This document shows, piece by piece, positions 9,099-18,427 of a stretch of 64,000 nt of DNA. The position numbers and the translations under genes are program-made. The notes beneath the pieces were generated by a model that was given only the letters and a program-made list of their open reading frames with translations, did no database searches and had not been told where the DNA came from. The stretch lies in NCBI RefSeq assembly GCF_003419895.1, contig NZ_QPMM01000004.1, forward strand, positions 62,001 to 126,000, given 5' to 3'. The stretch is from Chitinophaga silvatica (GTDB taxonomy: Bacteria > Bacteroidota > Bacteroidia > Chitinophagales > Chitinophagaceae). How positions within the stretch are numbered: position 1 is the first letter of the stretch; the number at the start of each line of letters is the position of its first letter.

Positions 9099-9848
9099 TT
9101 ACATGCACAATCCGCCGCAGGCACTAATAGTTTGCCCGGTTACGTAACTGCTCATATCTGAAGCCAGGAATAAGCAAACATTAGCGATATCTTCAGGCGT
9201 TCCGAAACGAGCCAAAGGAATTTGCTGAATATATGCACTTGCCCCTTCACCATCTTTCAGGTAGCTGGTCATATCAGTTTCAATGAAACCCGGAGCAACA
9301 GCATTACAACGAATATTACGGCTACCTAATTCCTGAGCTATAGATTTGGTAAACCCGATAATACCGGCCTTGGAAGCAGCATAGCTACTCTGACCAGCAT
9401 TACCCATTATTCCGATAACGGAGCTCATATTAATGATGCTACCGGTTTTTGCTTTCATCATTGGGCGTATTACCTGTTTGGTCATGTTATACACACTTTT
9501 CAGGTTTACATCCATTACCTCATCCCACTGATCAGGGCTAAGGCGAAGTAACAGGTTATCTTTAGAAATACCTGCGTTATTCACACAGATATCAATTTTG
9601 CCAAACTCTTTCAGCACATCAGCAATTAAAGTTTCAGTTTCTTCGTAAACAGCGGCATTGGATTTATAAGCTTTAGCTTTAACGCCTAATGCAGTTAGTT
9701 TAGCTTCCAATGCTTTTGCTTTTTCGTCAGAACTCAGGTATGTAAATGCTACATTGGCTCCCTGTTCAGCAAACTTTAAAGCAATTGCCTCTCCGATACC
9801 GCGGCTGGCGCCTGTTACAACAGCAACTTTGTTCTCCAGTAATTTCAT
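9099..9848 (-). CDS. fabG: 3-oxoacyl-[acyl-carrier-protein] reductase
   Basis: A 249-residue short-chain dehydrogenase that reduces 3-oxoacyl-ACP with NADPH in fatty-acid elongation. Visible motifs are TGASRGIG (12-19, cofactor binding), NNAG (90-93), and the catalytic Ser143, Tyr156 and Lys160. The C-terminus reads TGQTISACGGLCM rather than the usual TGQ-hydrophobic-VDGGM, a minor deviation seen here directly. It is the last gene of a minus-strand cluster with the GH3-family and lptB genes, 17 bp after the GH3 gene. Confidence 0.93.
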   Translation of the reverse strand: MKLLENKVAVVTGASRGIGEAIALKFAEQGANVAFTYLSSDEKAKALEAKLTALGVKAKAYKSNAAVYEETETLIADVLKEFGKIDICVNNAGISKDNLLLRLSPDQWDEVMDVNLKSVYNMTKQVIRPMMKAKTGSIINMSSVIGIMGNAGQSSYAASKAGIIGFTKSIAQELGSRNIRCNAVAPGFIETDMTSYLKDGEGASAYIQQIPLARFGTPEDIANVCLFLASDMSSYVTGQTISACGGLCM

Positions 9849-9865
9849 GTTATAGTTGATAGGTT

Positions 9866-11398
9866 TTAAGCATTCATATTTTCAGCCGTAAATTTCAGAA
9901 TTTCTTCCAGGTATTTACGATCATTATTTAGGCGGGGCACTTTGTGCTGCCCTCCTAATTTACCTTTACTTTTCAGGAATTCGCAAAAAGTTCCTTGAGG
10001 AAGTACATGAACAGCAGGCATATGCAATGCTATGTTCTTGTATCTTTTTGCCTCATAGTCTGAGTTGATTGTTTTAAGTGTATCATCCAGCACCTGCATA
10101 AAGCGATTTATATCATTTGGTGCTACATCAAACTCAATCAACCATTCATGACCACCATTTCCTTTCTCACTAAAATATACAGGGGCGGCAGTATAATCAT
10201 TTACAATAGCTCCTGTTGCTTCAGATGCTTTAGCGATAGCAGTGTCTGAATTTTCTACAATCACTTCTTCTCCAAATGCATTAATAAATGATTTTGTTCT
10301 GCCACTAACTTTAATACGATAAGGTAACAGGGAAGTAAACTGAACAGTATCTCCAACCAAATAACGCCAAAGTCCACCATTCGTACTGATGACCAGTGCG
10401 TAATTTTTTCCAAGCTCTACATCTTGTAACTGCAGGGTTTGAGGCTCTTCCTTACCTAATTCTTCCATCGGCATAAATTCATAGAATATACCGTGGTTCA
10501 GGAATAAAAGTAAACCTTCTTCCCCTATTATATCCTGAGCAGCAAAAAAGCCTTCAGAAGCATTATAGGTTTCCTGATAATTCATCATTGGCTTACGGAT
10601 CAGTCTTTGGAACTGTTCTCTGTAGGGAGTAAAACTTACCCCTCCATGCATATAAAGTTCCAGGTTAGGCCAAACATCCGCCAGGTTATCAGTTCCCGTC
10701 AGTTCAAATATTCTCTTTATTAAAACGATTGTCCATGTAGGTACACCAGCTATTGAAGTTACATTTTCATGTATAACAGCATTGGCCATTCGCTCAATTT
10801 TCTCCTCCCATTCGTCCATCAGGGCGATTTCGAGATCGGGAGTACGGATCATATTTCCGTAGAATGGCATGTTCTGCAGCATAACCGCACTCAGATCACC
10901 AAAGTAAGAATCGCTGTTTTCAGACAATTTATTAACCTGGTGACTACCGCCTATGACTAAGGATTTACCGGTAAATACGTCTGAATCCGGGAAATTGTTA
11001 TAGTAAAGCGAAATAACGTCTCTGCCTGAACGATAATGACATTCATCCAGACTTTCTACGGTAACGGGAATGAATTTGCTTTTATCGGCGGTAGTACCGC
11101 TTGATTTAGCAAACCATTTGATAGGAGTATTCCATAGCACATTTTGCTGACCTTCCATCGTACGCTGAATATATGGTTTGATGGTATCGTAAGTGTGAAT
11201 AGGAACTCTTTTTTTATATTCGTCTATCTTATAAATATTCGAAAATCCGTATTGCTTGCCAAATTCTGTGTATTGGCCGGCACTAATAAGGTTTTGGAAT
11301 ACCTGCTGTTGCACTTGCACAGGATACTGCATGAAGTATACTATACGCCCCATGCGCAATCTGGCGAGTTGTGATATTGCAGGACTTAAAATTCTCAT
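9866..11398 (-). CDS. GH3 auxin-responsive promoter family protein (acyl-adenylate-forming type)
   Basis: A 510-residue GH3-family protein, distantly related to acyl-adenylate enzymes that conjugate carboxylic acids to amino acids in plants. Recognisable parts are the ATP-loop-like KWFAKSSGTTADKSKFIPVT near residue 95, MHGGVSFTPYREQF near 250, and YNASEGFFAAQD near 280, as in the ANL superfamily. The C-terminus carries LKSKGKLGGQHKVPRLNNDR, very typical of bacterial GH3 proteins. The bacterial substrate is not established. It sits between lptB (23 bp) and fabG (17 bp), suggesting one transcript linked to envelope lipid metabolism. Confidence 0.88.
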   Translation of the reverse strand: MRILSPAISQLARLRMGRIVYFMQYPVQVQQQVFQNLISAGQYTEFGKQYGFSNIYKIDEYKKRVPIHTYDTIKPYIQRTMEGQQNVLWNTPIKWFAKSSGTTADKSKFIPVTVESLDECHYRSGRDVISLYYNNFPDSDVFTGKSLVIGGSHQVNKLSENSDSYFGDLSAVMLQNMPFYGNMIRTPDLEIALMDEWEEKIERMANAVIHENVTSIAGVPTWTIVLIKRIFELTGTDNLADVWPNLELYMHGGVSFTPYREQFQRLIRKPMMNYQETYNASEGFFAAQDIIGEEGLLLFLNHGIFYEFMPMEELGKEEPQTLQLQDVELGKNYALVISTNGGLWRYLVGDTVQFTSLLPYRIKVSGRTKSFINAFGEEVIVENSDTAIAKASEATGAIVNDYTAAPVYFSEKGNGGHEWLIEFDVAPNDINRFMQVLDDTLKTINSDYEAKRYKNIALHMPAVHVLPQGTFCEFLKSKGKLGGQHKVPRLNNDRKYLEEILKFTAENMNA

Positions 11399-11421
11399 AT
11401 ATAGGATGGTGTAGAATTATT

Positions 11422-12183
11422 TTACTGTTTAGCTGCTTCTCCAAGATAATCTTTACGGCGAAGAATGAAATTCTGGCCAAGATACACTTTTCTAACCTGT
11501 TCGTCAGCGGCTAATTCTTCAGCAGTTCCGGATTTGAGGATTTTCCCCTCAAACAGCAGGTAGGCTCTGTCTGTAATTGAAAGTGTTTCCTGTACGTTAT
11601 GGTCGGTAATGAGGATGCCAATATTCTTATATTTGAGCTTAGCAACAATCGACTGAATATCTTCCACTGCAATAGGGTCGATACCAGCAAATGGTTCATC
11701 CAATAGGATAAATTTCGGGTCTACGGCCAGTGCGCGCGCAATTTCGGTACGGCGGCGCTCTCCCCCGCTCAATACATCACCCGGACTTTTTCTAACATGA
11801 GTTAACCGGAATTCCGCCAGGAGGCTTTCCAATTTGTCTTTCTGTTCGGCTTTTGTGAGTTTAGTCATCTCCAAAACCGCTGCAATATTGTCTTCCACGC
11901 TCAATTTACGAAATACGGACGCCTCTTGTGGCAAGTATCCTATTCCCATTTTGGCACGCTTATACATTGGCAGCTTGGTAATGTTCTGACCATCCAGGTA
12001 CACATTTCCCTCATCAGGCTTAATTAGGCCTACCACCATATAGAAAGATGTGGTTTTACCCGCACCGTTGGGGCCTAGCAGCCCTACAATCTCCCCTTGG
12101 GATACTTCTACAGATACATGGTTTACCACTGTTCTGTTACCGTAACGCTTTACCAGCTGGTCTGTATGTATTCTTAATGACAT
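11422..12183 (-). CDS. lptB: LPS export ABC transporter ATPase
   Basis: A 253-residue ATPase of the Lpt machine that extracts LPS from the inner membrane. Walker A is GPNGAGKTT (about residue 37), the Q-loop YLPQEASVF, the signature [15 protein letters not shown], and Walker [14 protein letters not shown], followed by the switch His in ILITDHNVQ. The frame opens at 12210, but the ATG at 12183 gives the family-typical start ([15 protein letters not shown]). It is the first gene of the lptB-GH3-fabG cluster and diverges from metF. Confidence 0.95.
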   Translation of the reverse strand: MSLRIHTDQLVKRYGNRTVVNHVSVEVSQGEIVGLLGPNGAGKTTSFYMVVGLIKPDEGNVYLDGQNITKLPMYKRAKMGIGYLPQEASVFRKLSVEDNIAAVLEMTKLTKAEQKDKLESLLAEFRLTHVRKSPGDVLSGGERRRTEIARALAVDPKFILLDEPFAGIDPIAVEDIQSIVAKLKYKNIGILITDHNVQETLSITDRAYLLFEGKILKSGTAEELAADEQVRKVYLGQNFILRRKDYLGEAAKQ

Positions 12184-12279
12184 ATGTTCAAACTTAGCAA
12201 AAATAAACAATTCATTCAGTTAGCCTAGTTATAGTTCTCATAAGATTAAAAATGATCTGATTATAATAGGGGGATATAT

Positions 12280-12287
12280 TAATTTTG
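12280..12287 (+). promoter_or_regulatory. -7 box upstream of metF
   Basis: TAATTTTG fits TAnnTTTG and lies 63 bp upstream of the metF ATG in the divergent lptB-metF region. No clear -33 TTTG was found. Confidence 0.45.
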
Positions 12288-12350
12288 CCTCCATATTTTT
12301 ATGGAACTTGTAAATCAACCTTTTCCCAAGTTCCTAAAGTCCAATAACAT

Positions 12351-13304
12351 ATGAAAGTAACTGAACATATCGCTCAAGCTAAAGATACCCTGATATCTTT
12401 TGAAATACTTCCCCCCCTCAAAGGAAAAAGTATTGACTCGATCTATGATCACCTTGATCCTTTGATGGAATTCAAGCCTTCATTTATCAATGTCACCTAC
12501 CATCGCAGCGAGCATATGTTCAAAAAGAAGGCTGATGGCTCTTTTGAGAAGGTTGAAATTCGCAAACGCCCTGGTACCGTGGGTATTTGTGCTGCCATTA
12601 TGAACCATTATAATATCGACGCAGTTCCTCACCTTATTTGTGGTGGATTTAGCAGAGAGGAAACGGAAAATGCATTGATCGACCTAAATTTTCTGGGTAT
12701 CGATAACGTATTGGTATTGCGTGGAGATGCCCCAAAAAATGAAACATTCTTTGAGCCAGACCCCAATGGACATAGTTTTGCCATTGAGTTGCTGGATCAG
12801 GTAGCTCACATGAATAATGGTGTATACCTGGAAGATGACCTGCAAGGAGGTGTTAAAACTAACTTTTGTATTGGTGTTGCCGGCTATCCTGAAAAACACT
12901 TTGAAGCACCGAATATGCAAACCGATATGTCCCACCTCAAAAAAAAGGTGGAACAAGGGGCAGATTATATTGTAACCCAGATGTTTTTTGATAATCAAAA
13001 ATTCTTTGATTTTGTGGCCAGATGCAGAGAAATGGGCATAACTGTTCCTATTATCCCTGGATTAAAGCCATTGACAACAAGAAAGCAAATGACCATGTTA
13101 CCTCGAATTTTTCACGTAGATATCCCTACCGATTTATCTACTGAAATAATGAAATGCAAGTCTGATAAAGATATTGAACAAGTAGGTACCGAATGGTTAA
13201 TTGCACAGTCGAAAGAATTAAAAGCATTTGGAGTTCCAGTACTTCACTATTATACGCTGGGCAAACCTAAAGTAATTGAGAAAGCGGTTGCTGCTATAGT
13301 TTAG
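12351..13304 (+). CDS. metF: Methylenetetrahydrofolate reductase
   Basis: A 317-residue enzyme reducing 5,10-methylene-THF to 5-methyl-THF for methionine synthesis, with FAD. Typical stretches are SFEILPPLKGKSID (the catalytic Glu of the SFE-FP motif), FINVTYHRSEH, VPHLICGGFSREE, DNVLVLRGDAP, CIGVAGYPEKHFEAPN, and ADYIVTQMFFDNQKFFDF. Length fits bacterial MetF without the C-terminal regulatory domain. A stem-loop follows 27 bp after the stop. No SAM riboswitch-like structure was recognised in the 70-bp leader. Confidence 0.95.
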   Translation: MKVTEHIAQAKDTLISFEILPPLKGKSIDSIYDHLDPLMEFKPSFINVTYHRSEHMFKKKADGSFEKVEIRKRPGTVGICAAIMNHYNIDAVPHLICGGFSREETENALIDLNFLGIDNVLVLRGDAPKNETFFEPDPNGHSFAIELLDQVAHMNNGVYLEDDLQGGVKTNFCIGVAGYPEKHFEAPNMQTDMSHLKKKVEQGADYIVTQMFFDNQKFFDFVARCREMGITVPIIPGLKPLTTRKQMTMLPRIFHVDIPTDLSTEIMKCKSDKDIEQVGTEWLIAQSKELKAFGVPVLHYYTLGKPKVIEKAVAAIV

Positions 13305-13330
13305 GCTTATTATGTGATAGAATAAAAAAA

Positions 13331-13356
13331 TGCCATTACGTAGATACGTAGTGGCA
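13331..13356. terminator. Stem-loop after metF
   Basis: TGCCATTACGT / ACGTAGTGGCA (11 bp, one G-U on the plus strand) forms a tight hairpin. There is no U tract on the plus side but a T-rich tract on the minus side. Confidence 0.5.
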
Positions 13357-13482
13357 TATCCCTATAACTGTCACACTTTTAATAATAAATTTATAACTGT
13401 CCTATGATCTGAAACCATCGAAATGATTTCCTCAGATATATAGACGCATCAGAAAATCGCTTCCCCTATAAACTAAAAAAAT

Positions 13483-13513
13483 AATTAAGGCTGATCATGG
13501 ATCAGCCTTAATT
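13483..13513 (-). terminator. Terminator of the minus-strand barrel gene
   Basis: Arms 13483-13496 and 13500-13513 form a perfect 14-bp stem with a 3-nt loop; on the minus strand it is followed by an AT-rich tract ending in TTTTTT. Confidence 0.8.
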
Positions 13514-13544
13514 GTTAATACCAAAAACACTTTAACTGGTTATT

Positions 13545-14225
13545 TTACCAATCTTCCCGGTTAAATAATATTCCAATTTTAACTCCCAGATATTGGTTTT
13601 GAAGCTTACTACTCCCTTTATCAATATCCATTAATCCCTGAGCATAGTTAAGACTTAAGGTGATGAAACAATTAAACTCCATTCCTATACTGCCTTCTAC
13701 GCCGGCATCCCATCTCTGTAGATCTACATCCGTTCCCATTAGGGTAGGTGTAGAACGAAAGTTGATATGCTGGTTATTGGTCTGTACTTGAGTTCCATTA
13801 TTATAAATAGAAAGGCTATAGTCGCCTCTGACACAATAGGCACCATAGGGGCCTCCCCCTAATACTACCTTCCCAATACCAGTATTTATTTTGTAAAGCA
13901 GGTGTACCGGTAATTCCAGGTACTTGAGCTTAATTTCTGTAACATCCGTAGCAAAAGTAGCCTCTGGATGTACTTTTCCAAAGTTAAGCTGCGCTCCTTT
14001 TACAGAATAATTCAATCCGGTTTGTATGTGAAAATTCCAACCTAGTGGAATATTTACATAAGGCCCCACCATCCAATTATGGGAAGGAGAGGTTCGAAGG
14101 TTAGGATTGGATACAGATGATACAAAATCAGTGTTAAGATAGCCACTGCGCACACCAAGGCTAGCTTGCCCATGAGCAGTTGTTGCAACTAAAATAGTTG
14201 CACAAAAGAGTGTAAAAATTTTCAT
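13545..14225 (-). CDS. PorT-like outer-membrane beta-barrel protein
   Basis: A 226-residue protein with a signal peptide (ending ATTAHG or TAHGQA) and alternating amphipathic strands typical of an eight-stranded outer-membrane barrel of the PorT/OmpA-like beta-barrel type. Recognisable strands include VGPYVNIPLGWNFHIQTGL, KYLELPVHLLYK, and VVLGGGPYGAYCV. It resembles the next upstream minus-strand gene (YLE-P, GPY-A motifs), so the two are probably diverged paralogues. Function is unknown; PorT itself acts in type IX secretion but this broad family has many roles. Confidence 0.8.
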   Translation of the reverse strand: MKIFTLFCATILVATTAHGQASLGVRSGYLNTDFVSSVSNPNLRTSPSHNWMVGPYVNIPLGWNFHIQTGLNYSVKGAQLNFGKVHPEATFATDVTEIKLKYLELPVHLLYKINTGIGKVVLGGGPYGAYCVRGDYSLSIYNNGTQVQTNNQHINFRSTPTLMGTDVDLQRWDAGVEGSIGMEFNCFITLSLNYAQGLMDIDKGSSKLQNQYLGVKIGILFNREDW

Positions 14226-14350
14226 TGTATTCGGTCAATAATTACATAAACGAAATGTCCACAAACGACGATTGGGGAAGAGGTGTATTTTACTATTGGT
14301 TCTTGGTTACTGTGATGCGAAAGTACATAAACGTTTTGATTTAAATAAAA

Positions 14351-14376
14351 AAACCACCTGGATTAACAGGTGGTTT
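14351..14376 (-). terminator. Terminator of second barrel gene
   Basis: A perfect 10-bp stem (14351-14360 with 14367-14376) with a 6-nt loop, followed on the minus strand by TTTTTTA. Confidence 0.75.
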
Positions 14377-14401
14377 AACTAAAAGTTCATTTTAGTCTAC
14401 T

Positions 14402-15019
14402 TTATCGTCCAAATTTATATCCAACGGAAACTCCGAAAGAGTAATTATGGAATTTACGATCGTTATCAGTATAGTAAGCAGTGTTTACTAAACCTATATC
14501 ACCATTTAAGCCAAAGAATAGACCAACAGGAAGTTCATAACCAACACCAACACTTGCTCCGCTGTCGAATCGTTTTTGTCTCATTAATAATGCTTCATCA
14601 TTATAAATATCCAGGCTACCAAATGCGGTATTTTTTACTTTACCGCCAACTCCTACTGCAACATAAGGACCTACTGCCAATACCATTCTACCATAGCCTA
14701 CATCTGGTTTGTACATAAATTGAATAGGCGCTTCCAAATAAGAAATGTTTGCCCTTACATCTGAGTTTTTAAATTTACCTCCTTTACCGGAGTAAAGAAT
14801 TCCGGTGCCTATATAGCAACCCGGTGCAAATGGAATATCCACTGTAAAACCTGCCCTTAAATTAGTAACCAGTCTCGTGGCCTCTCTGTTATTACTCAGA
14901 CCCAAGTTTCTGGTTTGGATACTCGAAAATTGGGGCCCGGCAACAATTCCCCACTGAACCTGACCGAATGTAATTGTTGCCACCAGCAATGCTGCCATAG
15001 ATAATAGTACCTTTTTCAT
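14402..15019 (-). CDS. PorT-like outer-membrane beta-barrel protein (paralogue)
   Basis: The frame is open from 15136, but the start at 15019 gives a classic signal peptide (MKKVLLSMAALLVATITFGQ) and 205 residues. An ATG three codons upstream (15028) is an alternative. The mature part is an amphipathic beta barrel with TNLRAGFTVDIPF, CYIGTGILYSGKG, ISYLEAPIQFMYK, MVLAVGPYVAVGVGGK and a terminal YSFGVSVGYKFGR; the last residue being Arg rather than aromatic is slightly unusual. It is related to the adjacent downstream barrel gene. Each has its own terminator, so they are probably separate transcripts. Confidence 0.8.
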   Translation of the reverse strand: MKKVLLSMAALLVATITFGQVQWGIVAGPQFSSIQTRNLGLSNNREATRLVTNLRAGFTVDIPFAPGCYIGTGILYSGKGGKFKNSDVRANISYLEAPIQFMYKPDVGYGRMVLAVGPYVAVGVGGKVKNTAFGSLDIYNDEALLMRQKRFDSGASVGVGYELPVGLFFGLNGDIGLVNTAYYTDNDRKFHNYSFGVSVGYKFGR

Positions 15020-15482
15020 GATCGACATAATTTGAATGATAAAAAAACGGCACCACAGGTTAGATACCGCACTAAATTTCATGTTTGCTAACAAATGAAT
15101 GAAACCTGTTCTTAGCCTGCCTTTAAAGCACCTCACCCTGATATTTTATAAGTGCAGCCTTATAGAAATACTAAAGATTGGGGCTTAACATTTTCCTAAC
15201 TATTTTCATAACCTGTGAATAAAATGCTAAATCTTATGCCATAATCGGTATGCAGAGGGCGGAAAGGCAATACCAGAGGGGTTTAAGCAATTTCATCTAC
15301 TGGTAGGTATAACTAACAAACTGAAAATTGGAAATCGACTACAGACAGGGGTTTTCAAAGAAATAGCCCTGAATCAGAGCAAAGTCTGCATTCAGGGCTA
15401 TGTCAACAAAACGTTAAAATTTTATATTCTATTGAAAATCAGGTTCAAGCAGGTAGTTATTCTACATTTTACACTAGATATT
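15020..15482. other. Intergenic region, 463 bp
   Basis: This holds the upstream region of the minus-strand barrel gene and, at 15363-15401, the terminator of the thioredoxin-like gene. Apart from these I see no convincing gene or repeat. Confidence 0.6.
15363..15401 (-). terminator. Terminator of TlpA-like gene
   Basis: Arms 15363-15374 and 15390-15401 form a perfect 12-bp stem; CAGA/TCTG inside extends it. On the minus strand TTTCTTTG follows. Confidence 0.7.
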
Positions 15483-16889
15483 CTACAGCTTAGTACCCGT
15501 ATTTTTTACACTACTTCTGTTTATAAATTCCTGCAATTGCTCTACTCCTAACTTCTTGGCCACAATTTTTTTCTTCTCATCCAACAAGTAAATCATTGGT
15601 GTGCTATAAACATCGTATAGTCGCCTGTAATTAGTTGCTGCCTGCGGTTCATAACCATGTGTCCAGCCTTTAAGGTCATGATCCTTTATGAACTTAAGCC
15701 ATTCCTCTTTCGTGCCTTCAGTTTTAATTCCGACCATCGAAACTCCTTTGCTCTTCCAACTCGCTTTGTAGGCCGAATCGAGCCGCGGTATTTCAGTTTT
15801 ACAATGCCCGCAGGTAGGATCCCAAAATACCAGTACAGTATATTTTCCAGGTATTTTGTAAAGGGAAGTAGGGTTCGATATAATATCCTTAAACTCAAGC
15901 GGAGCCGCTTGTTTTCCAATTAAATTTGGTGCTAAGGCATAAGCTCTATCAATTATCTTGCTTAATTGATCCTCATTCAACCAAAATGCATCACCTGCTA
16001 CATAATACTTCTCTACCAAATGCACGAAAACTGCATCCATTCCCATATAGGGAGACGTTTCATAATGATAGGTTAGCCACCACAGAACGAACTTAAACGT
16101 TTCCTTACTTTTACGGGTTTTTGCTAATAAGGCATCACATTCTCCAATAATAGAATCCGGTACAGGAGCTACTAACTGATCAAAATACTTATTCAATTTC
16201 CCCTCTAAAATCGGCGTTCTTACCAATCTGTCTGTTTGCAGATCTACATCTTCCCAATAATGTCCTTTAAAATAATGATAGGCAAACAATGAGTCATTTG
16301 TTGGATGATCTTTTGGCACCTCTGGCTCTTTCATTGCCAAAAAGATGGTAGAGAGTATATTTCCAGGATGTGAGGTTACAAATGAGTTTCGGAAATCCTG
16401 GATTTTCTTTCCAAGTTCCTGCTGTAAAGGAAAAACCTTTGCTGAATCTGCTGCGGTTTTTGCGTTACGCATTTGTTCCTGAATACTACGATTTAAGGCG
16501 TCTTGCGCTCCTAAAAAGGAATTATAAGAAAGAAACAACTCATTATCAGGACTATTTTTATAAATAGTTTTTTTAATAAGATCGGTCGTATCTATAGAAA
16601 CACTAAATGTTTGTTGCTTGTCTATCAGGGTTTCAATGTAATGCTGTTTACCAGGTAGCACAAGCAGGTAAATTCCGGGTAATAGTTTCTCATTCTTTTT
16701 CAGAACGGCTACACCGTTTGAATTAACATCGGCAGAATCAGCGAGATAGGTCGATTTCCCCATATAATGGGCAAGGAAGCATTTTCCGCTTTTAAAATTG
16801 GGTAGTTCCACAGTGATCTGGTAGCCCTGAGCGTAGGATTGAATTAAGCCTAATAAGCTGGTTACCAATAGTATAAATGATTTACGCAT
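15483..16889 (-). CDS. TlpA-like thioredoxin-fold protein with DUF4369/DUF5106-type N-terminus
   Basis: An exported redox protein of 468 residues from the ATG at 16889 (the frame is open to 16904). After a signal peptide ending SYAQ, the first 100 residues resemble DUF4369 (ITVELPNFKSGKCFLAHY) and the middle is helical, DUF5106-like. The C-terminal thioredoxin domain has VLVFWDPTCGHCKTEIP with a CGHC active site and the cis-Pro STPMIYLLD. Such Bacteroidota proteins are thought to act as periplasmic thiol-disulfide oxidoreductases; the client is unknown. It is monocistronic. Confidence 0.85.
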   Translation of the reverse strand: MRKSFILLVTSLLGLIQSYAQGYQITVELPNFKSGKCFLAHYMGKSTYLADSADVNSNGVAVLKKNEKLLPGIYLLVLPGKQHYIETLIDKQQTFSVSIDTTDLIKKTIYKNSPDNELFLSYNSFLGAQDALNRSIQEQMRNAKTAADSAKVFPLQQELGKKIQDFRNSFVTSHPGNILSTIFLAMKEPEVPKDHPTNDSLFAYHYFKGHYWEDVDLQTDRLVRTPILEGKLNKYFDQLVAPVPDSIIGECDALLAKTRKSKETFKFVLWWLTYHYETSPYMGMDAVFVHLVEKYYVAGDAFWLNEDQLSKIIDRAYALAPNLIGKQAAPLEFKDIISNPTSLYKIPGKYTVLVFWDPTCGHCKTEIPRLDSAYKASWKSKGVSMVGIKTEGTKEEWLKFIKDHDLKGWTHGYEPQAATNYRRLYDVYSTPMIYLLDEKKKIVAKKLGVEQLQEFINRSSVKNTGTKL

Positions 16890-16992
16890 ATTATTTAGGA
16901 GCAATATGTAAAAATAAGGCTAAAAACTTAAATAGGGAAGCCGTTTGAACAGTAAATAAGCGAATTCATATAAAGGATTCAGCATTTCCAAT

Positions 16993-17000
16993 TACCTTTG
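16993..17000 (+). promoter_or_regulatory. -7 box immediately upstream of rlmD
   Basis: TACCTTTG fits TAnnTTTG and ends only 5 bp before the GTG start codon at 17006. If used, it would produce a leaderless or nearly leaderless mRNA. Confidence 0.4.
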
Positions 17001-17005
17001 CAGCC

Positions 17006-18421
17006 GTGAGGAAAAAAAATGTTGTTCTAGAAAATGTACCTGTTACTGCCTATGCGGCAGAAGGTAAGGCACTGGCCCGATTGGAAGGCAAAGTTGTTTT
17101 TATTGAAGGAGGAGTGGTACCAGGAGATGTGGTAGATGTACGTCTGAGTAAAAATAAAAAGGACTGGGCAGAAGGTAAGGCTATCCATTTTCATAGCTAT
17201 TCCGACAAACGCGTTACTCCATTTTGTCAGCATTTTGGTGTTTGCGGTGGATGCAAATGGCAAATGTTACCTTATTCCCAACAATTGGAATACAAGCATC
17301 AGCAGGTAACAGATAATCTTCAAAGGATAGGAAAATTACAGCTACCTGTAATTGATCCGATATTGGGTAGCGAACATACTGCCCATTATCGTAATAAACT
17401 TGAATTTACGTTTAGTAATAAAGCATTTATTACTAATGAAGAGATACAAGCCAATAATGGTGAGATACCGGTAAAACCTGCATTAGGTTTTCATGTTCCT
17501 AAATTATTTGATAAGGTATTGAATATTGATACCTGTTATTTGATGGAGGAACCGGTAAACCTGATAAAAAATACTATCCGTGAATACGCAATAAAACACG
17601 AACTTACCTTTTACGATATACGTGCCCAACAAGGTTGGTTACGCAATTTGGTAATCCGTTTGTGTACGACCGGAGAAATAATGGTTAACCTGGTAATCAG
17701 AAACGAAGATAAAGAGAACAGGGAAGCGTTATTAGACCATCTTCTAAAAACAGTTCCTGCTATCACTACTATCGTATATACTATTAATCCTAAAGGCAAC
17801 GATAGTATCTTTGATCTCGAACCTAAAGTTTATTACGGTAAGGGATATGCGGAAGAGAAGCTGGAAGACTTTACCTTTAAAATAGGTCCTAAATCTTTTT
17901 TCCAGACCAATACCTATCAAGGTGAAGTACTTTACAAAGTAACCAGAGACTTTGCAGGCTTAACTGGTAATGAAGTGGTTTATGATCTTTATTGCGGTAC
18001 CGGAAGTATTGGTATTTTTGTTTCCCGTAAAGCACGTAAAGTGATTGGTATCGAATTAATCAAAGAAGCAATTGACGATGCCAAAGAAAATGCTGCAAGA
18101 AATAATGTAGATAATGCTACATTTTTTGCAGGCGACGTAGTAGATATTTGTAATGATGATTTTTTTGCACTCCATGGCCAACCGGATGTGGTAATTACAG
18201 ATCCGCCAAGGGCAGGAATGCACGAAAAACTGGTAAATAAACTACTGGAAATTGCTGCACCTAAAATTGTATATGTCAGCTGTAATCCTGCCACTCAGGC
18301 CAGAGATCTTGCATTGCTGGATGCCTTATATACAGTAGAAAAGGTTCAACCAGTAGATATGTTCCCACACACCCACCATATAGAAAATGTGGTGTTGTTG
18401 AAAAAACGAGTTAATAACTAA
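17006..18421 (+). CDS. rlmD: 23S rRNA (uracil-C5)-methyltransferase RlmD/RumA family
   Basis: A 471-residue SAM-dependent rRNA methyltransferase with a GTG start. The N-terminal TRAM domain covers about residues 5-65. Four cysteines fit the [4Fe-4S] site: Cys74, Cys80, Cys83 and Cys177. The SAM fold has KSFFQTN, YDLYCGTGSIGI, TDPPRAGM and the catalytic Cys426 in VYVSCNPAT. Family members modify U1939 (RlmD) or U747 (RlmC); the exact site cannot be read from sequence, so the symbol reflects the commonest assignment. The rhomboid gene follows after 6 bp, so they are probably cotranscribed. Confidence 0.88.
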   Translation: MRKKNVVLENVPVTAYAAEGKALARLEGKVVFIEGGVVPGDVVDVRLSKNKKDWAEGKAIHFHSYSDKRVTPFCQHFGVCGGCKWQMLPYSQQLEYKHQQVTDNLQRIGKLQLPVIDPILGSEHTAHYRNKLEFTFSNKAFITNEEIQANNGEIPVKPALGFHVPKLFDKVLNIDTCYLMEEPVNLIKNTIREYAIKHELTFYDIRAQQGWLRNLVIRLCTTGEIMVNLVIRNEDKENREALLDHLLKTVPAITTIVYTINPKGNDSIFDLEPKVYYGKGYAEEKLEDFTFKIGPKSFFQTNTYQGEVLYKVTRDFAGLTGNEVVYDLYCGTGSIGIFVSRKARKVIGIELIKEAIDDAKENAARNNVDNATFFAGDVVDICNDDFFALHGQPDVVITDPPRAGMHEKLVNKLLEIAAPKIVYVSCNPATQARDLALLDALYTVEKVQPVDMFPHTHHIENVVLLKKRVNN

Positions 18422-18427
18422 GCAACA

